Part shown: one piece after another, positions 35,948 to 44,796 of the stretch | How positions within the stretch are numbered: position 1 is the first letter of the stretch | How the letters are laid out: every line of letters starts with the position of its first letter | Source: Wohlfahrtiimonas populi | Lineage (GTDB): Bacteria > Pseudomonadota > Gammaproteobacteria > Cardiobacteriales > Wohlfahrtiimonadaceae | Reading direction: 5' to 3' | Length of the DNA stretch: 46,124 bases | Assembly (NCBI RefSeq): GCF_002006795.1 | Contig: NZ_MVDN01000002.1 | Span: forward strand, 59,012-105,135 | Translations under genes and position numbers: made by a program | Notes under the pieces: generated by a model | Told to the model about the DNA's origin: nothing | The model's input: only the letters and a program-made list of their open reading frames with translations | Databases searched by the model: none

Positions 35948-36889
35948 ATGTCCCTAAAAACCTTAACGATTGCAACTCGAGAAAGCCCACTTGCTTTATG
36001 GCAGGCTGAACATGTGAAAAGTAAAATTCTTAAATTTTATCCTTATCTGGAAGTTAAACTTCTAGGTATGACCACAAAGGGAGATCAGCTTTTATCCTCT
36101 CCTTTAAGTAAAATTGGGGGCAAAGGCTTATTCATTAAAGAATTGGAAGTTGCAATCTTAGATGGTCGCGCTGACATTGCTGTACATTCAATGAAAGATG
36201 TACCAATGGCAAAAGAATTACCTGAAGATTTGATTGTACCTGTTGTGATGGATCGTGAAGATCCACGTGATGCGTTAGTAAGCAATCACAACTACACAAT
36301 TAAAACGTTGCCGAAAAATGCTGTTGTGGGTTCTTGCTCATTACGCCGTCGTGTTCAATTGATGGCAATCCGCCCTGATCTCCAATTAAAAGATCTACGT
36401 GGTAACGTGAATACTCGTTTAGCTAAATTAGATGCAGGCGAATTTGATGCAATCATTTTGGCAACAGCAGGCTTGAAGCGTTTAGGCTTTGATCACCGTA
36501 TTTCTGAAGAAATCTCTCAAGATATTTCCTTACCAGCAGTTGGTCAAGGCGCAATTGGTATCGAATGCCATCGCAATAATGAAGAAGTTCGTAAAATTAT
36601 TGCATCATTGAATGATGAAGAAACTGCAATTCGTGTATCTGCTGAGCGTGCATTCAATGCAACATTGAATGGTGGCTGCCAAGCCCCTATTGCAGGTTAT
36701 GCTGAATTAACCGAACAAGGTTTATGGATGCGTGGTCTCGTTGGCAACATTGAAACCAATGAAATTCTATTTGCTGAAATTGTAGGTGATCCATTGGATG
36801 CACAAAATATTGGTCAAAGACTTGCACAAGATTTACTTAATAAAGGCGCAGATGTCTTTTTAAGGAGTATTTATGGCGAAAAAGTCTAG
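35948..36889 (+). CDS. hemC: Porphobilinogen deaminase (hydroxymethylbilane synthase)
   Basis: Joins four porphobilinogen units to hydroxymethylbilane in haem synthesis. The 313-residue protein has Cys244 (LNGGCQAPIAGYA), which carries the dipyrromethane cofactor and matches E. coli Cys242, plus TIATRESPLALWQAEHV, DIAVHSMKDVP and SLRRRVQL. Length equals E. coli HemC (313). It is the first gene of hemC-hemDX-hemY; its end overlaps the next gene by 17 bases, which indicates translational coupling. Confidence 0.97.
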   Translation: MSLKTLTIATRESPLALWQAEHVKSKILKFYPYLEVKLLGMTTKGDQLLSSPLSKIGGKGLFIKELEVAILDGRADIAVHSMKDVPMAKELPEDLIVPVVMDREDPRDALVSNHNYTIKTLPKNAVVGSCSLRRRVQLMAIRPDLQLKDLRGNVNTRLAKLDAGEFDAIILATAGLKRLGFDHRISEEISQDISLPAVGQGAIGIECHRNNEEVRKIIASLNDEETAIRVSAERAFNATLNGGCQAPIAGYAELTEQGLWMRGLVGNIETNEILFAEIVGDPLDAQNIGQRLAQDLLNKGADVFLRSIYGEKV

Positions 36890-39137
36890 AAAATATCATG
36901 GCTCTAAAAACAATTCAGTGAATGATAAAACTAACATCGACTTTCAAAAAGTTGGTGTTATCATCACCCGCCCTAAAGAACAATCAGCATTTCTAATTCA
37001 ATCCATTCAGCGTAACAATGGCACAGCATTTTCTGTGCCTTGTTTAGAAATTCATGATCCATTGGATATTGAAACAGCTCAAAAGGAATGCACAGAATTA
37101 GCAGCCGAAGCAGATTACTGGGCTTTCACAAGCCCAAATGCTGTTGAATATGCACAAAAATTCGGTTTAGACTTTGGTTTGAACAAACCTTGTATTTCTA
37201 TTGGTTCTGGCACGACAAAATTATTGCAACAGCTGACAACTGCTGATGTAATTCAAGGTGAAAAGCCTTATACAACCGAAAAATTATTAGAAGCGCTCTC
37301 ACAATATTCCTTGGCTGATCAGAAAATTTCTATTTTCAGTGGCGAAGGTGGTCGACGCTTATTAGAAAACGCCATCAATGATATGGGGGCAAATGCTCAT
37401 TACGTAGATGTTTATCGCCGTATTCAAGCAGAAAATATTGATGTGACTGAAGTGGTTGAATACAGCCAATCTCACCCCATTGTTATCTTAGTCTCAAGTC
37501 AAGAAGCGTTTGAAGCTTATCATCGTGTGCTCATTGCTTTGGACTCAAATTTTGCAAAACATACTTTAATTGTTGCCAGCAATCGTCTAGCACAATATGT
37601 TAAAACATTAGGCTACCAAAACATTTTTGTGGCTGATTCTGCTGTTAGCAAAGATTTATGGCAAAAGCTCGTAGAAGTTGCGCCAACGTTATCCTTATCC
37701 ACCACAGATTCAATTACTGAGGATTCATCCATGACCCAAATGAACGACAAAGATCATCCTGTGACACTTGAAGAATCATCATCAGCTACTGCCGTTGAAC
37801 ATCAAGCTGAATCTGCACGCCAAAACGTAGAACAACCAAACATTGCTCCGTCACAAAAACCTAATCACTCATTATCTTATATTGCCATTGCATTGGGCAT
37901 TTTAGGTATTGGTGCTGGCGCATTTTCTTTCCTACAATCTTCACAGGAAGGCGCTAATGCACAAGCAATTAAACAATCATTAGAATCTCAAATCACACAA
38001 CAAAAATCACAAATTGATACTTTAACCCAATCATTATCAATGTTAAAAACAACAGTTGATGCTGAACGTGGTCAATCTGCTGATTTTACAGATTTAGCGA
38101 ATGCACAAACTCAGCACCAGCAAAATCTGCAAACATTGCAACAACGTTTATCCACATTGGATGCAGCAATCACAAACTTGCAAGCAGATAATGGCACATC
38201 ATTAACACGTTACAACCAACTCAAAGATCACATCAATGAATTTGAGAAGCTTGTGACTAACTTAGATCAATCCATCAATCAAATTGGCAAAACAGCTAAT
38301 GATCTACAAAATGATGCTGTTAAAACGCAAAATCGTTTAACTTCACAATTAGTGGAAATTAACAGCAAAATTGCTTCATTGAATACATTGGAAGCACGTT
38401 TAGCTGCTGCAACAGATATTGATTTATTGAACCTTAGCCAAGCGAAATACTTATTAAGATTGGCAAACTTTAAATTAATGTTTGAAGATGACCCTTCTGA
38501 ATCTATCACTATCTTGAATGAAGCAAGTGAGCGCTTAATGGCAACTGCGAATGCTAAATTCAGCGAAACGAATAACTTGATCCAAAGTGAAATCGTGAAG
38601 TTGAAAGATATTCAAACAATTGATCGTGAAGAATATGCAACACGCATTCAAAAAATTTCTGAAATTATTCCATCCATTGATACAAAATCAGATGATATTT
38701 TAGGCGGATTGCGTAACACATTCCAAACAGAAGCTGCCAATAGCGATTCTGCGAATGAAGCTGATTCAAAACCTTGGTATCAAAAAGCATTGGATAAAAT
38801 GACGCCAGTATTTGTTGTGACACAAGAACGTACACCAGCACCTGAATTAATGTCCATCACTGATGAAACGTTACTAAAACAAAATATTCAATTGCAATTA
38901 ACAACAGCGCGCTTGGCTCTATTACAAAACCAAGCACAAACTTATCAAGAATCATTGAAAGTGGCTCGCTCATTATTAACGAACTACTTCAGCCCGAATG
39001 ATGAAAAATTCCATCAAGTATTGGCTGCCATCAATGAATTGTTAAATGTGAATGTTGCTGCAGAAACATTAGATATCACACCTATCCTTAAATCATTCGA
39101 TGCATCCATGTTGAATTATAGAGGAGAAGGATTATGA
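36873..39137 (+). CDS. hemDX: Uroporphyrinogen-III synthase fused to HemX
   Basis: A 754-residue fusion. Residues about 28-280 are HemD (GVIITRPKEQSAFLI, YWAFTSPNAVEYA, VYRRIQ), which closes hydroxymethylbilane to uroporphyrinogen III. Residues about 287-754 match HemX: an acidic N-terminus, one membrane segment (about 333-354, SYIAIALGILGIGAGAF), then a long periplasmic coiled coil and the family C-terminus (ERTPAPELMS). In E. coli these are two genes. An internal in-frame ATG at 37731 with TGAGGA 7 bases upstream begins MTQMNDKDHPVTLEE, like a free HemX start, so a separate HemX may also be made. The start at 36873 has AAGGAG upstream and overlaps hemC by 17 bases. Confidence 0.9.
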   Translation: MAKKSRKYHGSKNNSVNDKTNIDFQKVGVIITRPKEQSAFLIQSIQRNNGTAFSVPCLEIHDPLDIETAQKECTELAAEADYWAFTSPNAVEYAQKFGLDFGLNKPCISIGSGTTKLLQQLTTADVIQGEKPYTTEKLLEALSQYSLADQKISIFSGEGGRRLLENAINDMGANAHYVDVYRRIQAENIDVTEVVEYSQSHPIVILVSSQEAFEAYHRVLIALDSNFAKHTLIVASNRLAQYVKTLGYQNIFVADSAVSKDLWQKLVEVAPTLSLSTTDSITEDSSMTQMNDKDHPVTLEESSSATAVEHQAESARQNVEQPNIAPSQKPNHSLSYIAIALGILGIGAGAFSFLQSSQEGANAQAIKQSLESQITQQKSQIDTLTQSLSMLKTTVDAERGQSADFTDLANAQTQHQQNLQTLQQRLSTLDAAITNLQADNGTSLTRYNQLKDHINEFEKLVTNLDQSINQIGKTANDLQNDAVKTQNRLTSQLVEINSKIASLNTLEARLAAATDIDLLNLSQAKYLLRLANFKLMFEDDPSESITILNEASERLMATANAKFSETNNLIQSEIVKLKDIQTIDREEYATRIQKISEIIPSIDTKSDDILGGLRNTFQTEAANSDSANEADSKPWYQKALDKMTPVFVVTQERTPAPELMSITDETLLKQNIQLQLTTARLALLQNQAQTYQESLKVARSLLTNYFSPNDEKFHQVLAAINELLNVNVAAETLDITPILKSFDASMLNYRGEGL

Positions 39138-40444
39138 TTCGATTCTTCAAAGCATCTGGCTATTTCCTATTACTTTTTGCCATTCCATTATTCTTATACT
39201 TCTTAGTAAAAGATGATCCTGGCATGGTGATCATTACTGGTCAAAACATTCTGACACAAAAGAATTTCACATTGATGATGACATTATCTGGCTTCATCTT
39301 TGGTGGATTACTCTTTTTTGTGGTGGCTTATGGTATTTTACGTTTCCTATTCAAATTATTGGGTTTACCACAATTTTTGAAACGCTCAGCAGAAGCTCGC
39401 AGTGAAAAAAGTGCAAGTCGTAAAGTTGCACGTGCTGAATTGGCATTATTGGAAAATAAACCTGAATTGGCAGAAGCATTGCATTTATCTGCTGTAAAAA
39501 ATAGTGCAAACCCAAGTTTTAGCTACATTGGCGCAGCGCGCGCTGCTCACATGCAAGGCAAAACTGCATTGCGTGATCAATATCTTCGTGCTGTAGAAAC
39601 AACTCAAGATCATCATAACCGCCTACATTCAGGCATTATGATTGGTGAATTGTTGAATCAATGGGGCGAACACGATAAAGCACGCACAGTATTGGAGCGC
39701 ACTCGTAAAGAGAAAGGCGATCATCACCGCGTATTGACTGCTTTGGCAAAATCTTATGAGAAACAAGGCTTATATGATGATTTATTAAAAATCATGCCTG
39801 CTTTGCATAAATCATTGCCAAAAGAAGAGCGCTTGGAAATTGAACCTGAATTATATGTGACTTTGATTGATCACATTGGCGCTAAAAATGAAGGCCATGA
39901 ATTGAAAGCTTTATGGTCACACATTCCTAACAACATCAAAGTTGTACCAAGTGTTGTGGTGAATTATGCTGAAAAATTACTGTATGCAGGCGAAGTTTCT
40001 GATGCGGAAGAAGCATTGCGCTCATCTTTGAAGAAAGATTGGAATGATTTAGTGATCACAGCTTATGGTCATTTATATAAAGGTGATTTCAATAGCTACA
40101 TTAAAACTGCGAAAGGCTTTGCAAATCAACATCCTGAAAGTGCTTATGCTGCATTGGCTGTGGCGCGTTTGTATTATCAAACTAAGCGCATGGAAGATGC
40201 TTTAGAATACTTGCAAAAAGCATTACAAATTGATAACCAAATCCCTGAAATTCACCACTTATTGGCTGAAATTTTGTTAGAAAAAGGGGAGTTTGAAAAA
40301 TCAGCTTTAACATTTAAAGAAGCAGGTAAATTATCTTATGCAAAACCATCTGCTGAGTTATTACAAGTGGAAGGCGAAGTGGTTGATCACACTCACGAAG
40401 CTTTACCAGAAACAGTTGTGAATGCAGATGAACAAACCAAGTAA
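39134..40444 (+). CDS. hemY: HemY, haem biosynthesis-associated TPR membrane protein
   Basis: A 436-residue inner-membrane protein with two N-terminal hydrophobic segments (about 8-25 and 42-65) and a C-terminal tetratricopeptide region (for example AALAVARLYYQTKRMEDALE). This is the HemY_N plus TPR layout of the proteobacterial hemY at the end of hemCDXY; it is not the protoporphyrinogen oxidase also called HemY in Bacillus. Its exact role is unproven, although it is linked to protohaem biosynthesis. It overlaps hemDX by 4 bases (ATGA), so the two are translationally coupled. Confidence 0.93.
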   Translation: MIRFFKASGYFLLLFAIPLFLYFLVKDDPGMVIITGQNILTQKNFTLMMTLSGFIFGGLLFFVVAYGILRFLFKLLGLPQFLKRSAEARSEKSASRKVARAELALLENKPELAEALHLSAVKNSANPSFSYIGAARAAHMQGKTALRDQYLRAVETTQDHHNRLHSGIMIGELLNQWGEHDKARTVLERTRKEKGDHHRVLTALAKSYEKQGLYDDLLKIMPALHKSLPKEERLEIEPELYVTLIDHIGAKNEGHELKALWSHIPNNIKVVPSVVVNYAEKLLYAGEVSDAEEALRSSLKKDWNDLVITAYGHLYKGDFNSYIKTAKGFANQHPESAYAALAVARLYYQTKRMEDALEYLQKALQIDNQIPEIHHLLAEILLEKGEFEKSALTFKEAGKLSYAKPSAELLQVEGEVVDHTHEALPETVVNADEQTK

Positions 40445-40465
40445 TGATTAATATGGATGTAGAGC

Positions 40466-40501
40466 AACCTTCTATGACATTCATAGAAGGTTCTCTTTTT
40501 T
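40466..40501 (+). terminator. Terminator-like hairpin between hemY and folP
   Basis: A perfect 12-bp stem (40466-40477 with 40481-40492), loop CAT, then CTCTTTTTT. The U tract is interrupted at its start, so readthrough is possible. It ends only 7 bases before the folP start codon. Confidence 0.75.
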
Positions 40502-40507
40502 GAGATT

Positions 40508-41335
40508 ATGAATAAACCAACTTTACAGCAATTATTGATCAAAGATGCACCAATCATCATGGGCATTTTGAATGCAACACCCAATTCATTTTCCGATGGC
40601 GGTGATTTTTTTGATCCTAAAACAGCCATTGAACGTGCGCATCAAATGGTACAAGAAGGCGCAACGATCATTGATATTGGCGCAGAATCTTCTAATCCAA
40701 AAGCGAATTTAATCACAGCTGAAGAGGAAATCGCACGATTAATTCCTGTGGTTAAACCTTTAGTGAAAGATCTACCAGCTTTGATTTCCATTGATACTTA
40801 TCATCCTGAAACCATGAAAGCTATGGTGGATTTAGGTGTAGATATCATCAATGACATTAATGGCTTCCGTAATCCTGCTTCCATTGATGCAGTTAAAGAT
40901 AGCGATGTTGCTTTAGTTGTAATGCACTTGGATAATCCGATTGAAAGCATGCATGTAGAAACTCAGCATGATGATATCACGCATAGCATTGCACAATTTT
41001 TTTTAGATCAAGTTGAACATTTATCTGATCACAACATTCATCCTAATCGAATTTTATTAGATCCTGGCTTTGGCTTTGGTAAAACAACTGAAGAACAGAT
41101 CGAACTGCTTCAACAATTAGAGCGCTTAACTGCTCTGCCTTACCCTATTTTTATTGGCTTATCTCGTAAACGCTTAATTGGGCATTTAACCCATGTGGAT
41201 GTTGCTAAAGAACGTACAATTGGCAATGTTGCATCCGCACTTTGGTGTTTGCAGAAAGGCGCAAAAATTTTCCGTGTTCATGATGTGAAAGCAACTCATG
41301 AAGCTTTCCAGCTATGGCAACAACTATCGATTTAA
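40508..41335 (+). CDS. folP: Dihydropteroate synthase
   Basis: Condenses p-aminobenzoate with hydroxymethyl-dihydropterin pyrophosphate in folate synthesis; the target of sulfonamides. The 275-residue protein has the two signatures MGILNATPNSFSDGG and IDIGAESSNPKA, plus LLDPGFGFGKTTEEQ and FIGLSRKRLIG near the pterin and phosphate sites. The second signature has ESSNP where most have ESTRPG, a small local deviation in the substrate loop. It starts 63 bases after hemY, directly behind a terminator-like hairpin and with a poor ribosome binding site, and ends 9 bases before the ABC-F gene. glmM and ftsH, its usual neighbours, are absent. Confidence 0.95.
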   Translation: MNKPTLQQLLIKDAPIIMGILNATPNSFSDGGDFFDPKTAIERAHQMVQEGATIIDIGAESSNPKANLITAEEEIARLIPVVKPLVKDLPALISIDTYHPETMKAMVDLGVDIINDINGFRNPASIDAVKDSDVALVVMHLDNPIESMHVETQHDDITHSIAQFFLDQVEHLSDHNIHPNRILLDPGFGFGKTTEEQIELLQQLERLTALPYPIFIGLSRKRLIGHLTHVDVAKERTIGNVASALWCLQKGAKIFRVHDVKATHEAFQLWQQLSI

Positions 41336-41344
41336 AAATTTATT

Positions 41345-43267
41345 ATGATTGAATTTAACCAAATTACTCTTCGCGTTGGTACAAAAGTCTTAATTGAAGA
41401 CTTTTCAGCTCAAATCCAAAACAAAATGCATGTGGGTTTAGTGGGAAAAAATGGCACAGGCAAAACCTCTCTATTCAATATGGTTTTGGGCCATTATGAA
41501 TCTGATAAAGGCTCATTGCATATCCAGCCACATCTACAAATTGCTCATGTTGAGCAAGAAATTACTAATACCGAATTATCTGCTTTTGATTATGTATTAT
41601 CTGGCGATGCTGAACTCATTGCATTGCGTAAAGCTGAAGAAAAAGCTTTAGAAGAAAATGATGGATTTGAAATCAGCCGAATTCATCAAGAATTAGATCG
41701 CATTGATGGTTATCGTGCAGATAGTAAGGCTTCTGCACTATTGATGGGTTTAGGCTTTGAATATTATGAAATTACTAAAGCCGTGAAGCACTTCTCAGGT
41801 GGTTGGCGCATGCGCTTAAACATCGCTAAAGCCTTAATGTGCCGCTCTGATATTTTGTTACTGGATGAACCCACAAACCACTTGGACTTTGAAACAGTTG
41901 TTTGGCTAGAAAACTGGCTCAAAAGCTACCAAGGTATTTTAGTCATCATTTCCCATGATAAAGAGTTCTTGGATCATACTTGTAATCACATTTTGCATTT
42001 AGACAATCAGAAAGCAACACTGTATAAAGGCAACTATGCTGATTTCCAACGCTTAAGAGCTGAAAAATTAGCACTGCAGCAAGCAATGTATGAAAAGAAT
42101 GAGAAAACTAAAGCTCATTTAGAAAACTTCATCCGTCGTTTTGGTGCAAAAGCAACTAAAGCAAAACAAGCACAAAGCCGTGTGAAAGCTTTATCGAAAT
42201 TAGCAGACATCGCGCCAGTTGTGGCAACAAATGAATTCCATTTCTCATTTTTAAAACCTGATCGTATTCCTGATCCATTATTAACGTTTGATAATGTCAG
42301 CATTGGCTATGAGCCGAGCAAACCTATTTTAGAAAAAGTAGAATTGACGTTAACGCCAGATTCTCGCCTAGGTTTACTCGGGAAAAATGGTGAAGGTAAA
42401 TCTACTTTAATCAAAGCAATCGCAGGCGAACTTAATATTGAGAAAGGTGAATACGTTGCCTCTGAATTTTTAAAGATCGGTTACTTTGCACAGCATCAAT
42501 TGGAATATCTGTCCATTACAGAATCGCCAATGTGGCACATTCAATCTTTAGATCCATTGATTGGCACACAAGATATTCGTAACTTCTTAGGTCGTTTTGA
42601 TTTCCATGGTGAAAAAGCATTAGAAAGCATTGAGCGTTTTTCTGGTGGTGAAAAAGCACGTTTAGCTTTGGCAATGATTGTGTATCAAAAACCAAATCTA
42701 TTGCTACTCGATGAACCAACAAACCATTTGGATTTAGAAATGCGTGAAGCCATTGCAATGGCATTGCAAGAATTTGAAGGTGGCGTTGTCATCGTATCCC
42801 ACGATGCTTCATTACTGGAAATGTGTTGTGATCAATTCGCCATTGTGAGCAATCATCGCTTTGAGTTATATGATGGTGATTTAGAAAACTACCGCTCTTT
42901 AGTTTCAGATGCTCGCTCAGGTAAAACATCCTCAAAAACTGCCACATCTACAACCGTAGTAGAAACTGTTTCTGATAATGTGCCAAAACTGGATTTCAAT
43001 GAACGCAAAAACTTGAATTCTAAATTGAAAAAGTTAGAACGCGATGTGGAAAAATTTGAAAAAGAGATTCCGAAGATTGAAGATAAAATTGCAAAATTGG
43101 ATGAAATCTTAGGTCATAGTGATACTTATACTTCTAAGTCCCACGATGAAATCCAAAAAATGAATGATGAAAAAGATCAACTCAACCAAAAGCTTGCTGA
43201 TATGGAAGAATCTTGGTTAATGAATAATGATGAAATAGAAATCATTCGCGAACAACTTTCACAATAA
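41345..43267 (+). CDS. YheS-like ABC-F family ATPase
   Basis: A soluble 640-residue protein with two ABC ATPase domains and no membrane segment. The first has Walker A GLVGKNGTGKTS, signature FSGGWRMRLN and Walker B ILLLDEPTNHLD; the second has GLLGKNGEGKST, FSGGEKARLA and LLLLDEPTNHLD. The linker between them carries the ABC-F arm (FIRRFGAKATKAKQAQSR), and the last 90 residues form a charged coiled coil. Length and N-terminus (MIEFNQITLRVG) match E. coli YheS (637) better than Uup or EttA. ABC-F proteins act on the ribosome. It starts 9 bases after folP. Confidence 0.92.
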   Translation: MIEFNQITLRVGTKVLIEDFSAQIQNKMHVGLVGKNGTGKTSLFNMVLGHYESDKGSLHIQPHLQIAHVEQEITNTELSAFDYVLSGDAELIALRKAEEKALEENDGFEISRIHQELDRIDGYRADSKASALLMGLGFEYYEITKAVKHFSGGWRMRLNIAKALMCRSDILLLDEPTNHLDFETVVWLENWLKSYQGILVIISHDKEFLDHTCNHILHLDNQKATLYKGNYADFQRLRAEKLALQQAMYEKNEKTKAHLENFIRRFGAKATKAKQAQSRVKALSKLADIAPVVATNEFHFSFLKPDRIPDPLLTFDNVSIGYEPSKPILEKVELTLTPDSRLGLLGKNGEGKSTLIKAIAGELNIEKGEYVASEFLKIGYFAQHQLEYLSITESPMWHIQSLDPLIGTQDIRNFLGRFDFHGEKALESIERFSGGEKARLALAMIVYQKPNLLLLDEPTNHLDLEMREAIAMALQEFEGGVVIVSHDASLLEMCCDQFAIVSNHRFELYDGDLENYRSLVSDARSGKTSSKTATSTTVVETVSDNVPKLDFNERKNLNSKLKKLERDVEKFEKEIPKIEDKIAKLDEILGHSDTYTSKSHDEIQKMNDEKDQLNQKLADMEESWLMNNDEIEIIREQLSQ

Positions 43268-43276
43268 GGCATTACT

Positions 43277-43666
43277 ATGTTTAAGAACAAACCTTTTTTT
43301 GCACGACTTTTCCGTTTATTAGGCGCAGCATTAGTGCTAAGCGCTGGCTATTTTGTTTATATGGATACAGAGCTGAAATATGTGAATGCAGAGATCATCA
43401 GCTATGATCAGCAAAATCCCGTGGTACGTTTTGCTGTATCCCCAAGCCAACAAATCACATTCAAGATGACGGAAACTTTTGATGAAGCCAAATATCCTGT
43501 TGGCTCACCATTACAAGTTCGCTACCCGAATGAAGATTATGGAAAATTAGAATATGTATCCCCATTATTACAATGGGCATTTTATATAGTATTATTCATA
43601 GGATTAATCATTTTCTTCATTGGCGCAGTGCTCACAATGCAAGTGCGCAAGCAATTAAAAAAATAA
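43277..43666 (+). CDS. DUF3592-like small membrane protein
   Basis: A 129-residue protein with two hydrophobic segments (about 10-28 and 98-122) flanking a soluble beta-rich domain (about 35-95, AEIISYDQQNPVVRF and YPVGSPLQVRYPNED). This is the layout of DUF3592 proteins, which have no known function; the family call is by pattern only. Placement 9 bases after the ABC-F gene and 12 bases before telA suggests that it belongs to the same transcription unit and might work with TelA at the membrane. Confidence 0.65.
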   Translation: MFKNKPFFARLFRLLGAALVLSAGYFVYMDTELKYVNAEIISYDQQNPVVRFAVSPSQQITFKMTETFDEAKYPVGSPLQVRYPNEDYGKLEYVSPLLQWAFYIVLFIGLIIFFIGAVLTMQVRKQLKK

Positions 43667-43678
43667 CTAGGAGCTGTT

Positions 43679-44779
43679 ATGAGTGAATTAAAACAAGATC
43701 AAGCAATCATTGTTGCAGAAGAAAAAATGTTGGCGGAAATTGTACCCGATGAAGCACGCATCCAAGAAATAGCAACAACTATCCAAATCAATGATCCTAC
43801 ATCATTTTTGGCTTATGGCTCCAAACCAATGTCTGAAATCGCAAAATTTTCAGATACATTATTAAACCGCATCAAAACAAAAGATGCAGGTGAAGTTGGC
43901 GGACAATTATCAGATTTAGTTTTGAAAATCCGCGAATATAACCCAATGAGCACAGAAGAAAAAGCTTCTGGCTTTTTGGCAAATATCCCATTGATTGGTG
44001 GTTTATTTAGACAAGTTGAAAAAGCTAAAATTGATCACACAACATTAACATCGCAAGTGGATATCATTGCAAGCCATTTAGATAATTCTATGGTGAATTT
44101 GCTGCGTGATAACGAGCAATTGTCTCAGTTATACGATAAAAACTTGGATTACTATCGTGAATTGAATCTTTACATTAATGCCGGTAAACAATTTCTAGAC
44201 AATATCCGTACTGTAGAATTGCCTGCTTTAGAAGCAAAAGCAAATGAAACTAAAGACATGCTTGATGCGCAAAATGTGAAAGATATGCTTGAAAATATCA
44301 ATCGCTTTGAGCGCCGCATACATGATTTAGAATTGTCTAAAATGATTGCAATGCAAACAGCACCACAGATTCGTATCATTCAAAGCAATAACCAACAATT
44401 GGCTGAGAAAATTCAAGGCAGCATCTTCTCTACTTTGCCAATTTGGAAAAGCCAAATCGTGCTTTCTTTATCTTTACAAGAGCAAGAAAAAGCAGCAAAG
44501 CTTCAAAAAGATGTTTCAGATACTACAAACGAATTATTGCGTAAAAATGCTGAAATGCTTCAACAAAACAGCATTGCAACAGCACATGAAGTTGAACGCT
44601 CTATCGTGGATATTGAAACTGTGCGCGAAGTGCAGAATCGCTTAGTGAACACCATTGAAGAAACAATGAAGATCGCAACTGAAGCTCGTGAGAAACGTAA
44701 AGCTGTTGAAATTGAATTGTCTCAAATGGAAAACAACTTGCGTGAACGCATCACAGAAGCTGTTGCGAAAAATCAATAA
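43679..44779 (+). CDS. telA: TelA/KlaA family toxic anion resistance protein
   Basis: A 366-residue, mostly helical soluble protein of the TelA/KlaA/YaaN family, first described for tellurite resistance; members also affect antimicrobial resistance and membrane stress, and their mechanism is unknown. Features are an N-terminal region with NDPTSFLAYGSKPMSEIAKF, the family segment IPLIGGLFRQVEKAK, LNLYINAGKQFLDNIR, and a C-terminal tail rich in Glu and Arg. The next gene encodes an XpaC-like protein, a pairing also seen in Firmicutes (xpaC-yaaN). The ribosome binding site AGGAGCTGTT is strong. Confidence 0.9.
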   Translation: MSELKQDQAIIVAEEKMLAEIVPDEARIQEIATTIQINDPTSFLAYGSKPMSEIAKFSDTLLNRIKTKDAGEVGGQLSDLVLKIREYNPMSTEEKASGFLANIPLIGGLFRQVEKAKIDHTTLTSQVDIIASHLDNSMVNLLRDNEQLSQLYDKNLDYYRELNLYINAGKQFLDNIRTVELPALEAKANETKDMLDAQNVKDMLENINRFERRIHDLELSKMIAMQTAPQIRIIQSNNQQLAEKIQGSIFSTLPIWKSQIVLSLSLQEQEKAAKLQKDVSDTTNELLRKNAEMLQQNSIATAHEVERSIVDIETVREVQNRLVNTIEETMKIATEAREKRKAVEIELSQMENNLRERITEAVAKNQ

Positions 44780-44796
44780 AAAGGCAAAACGATTTT

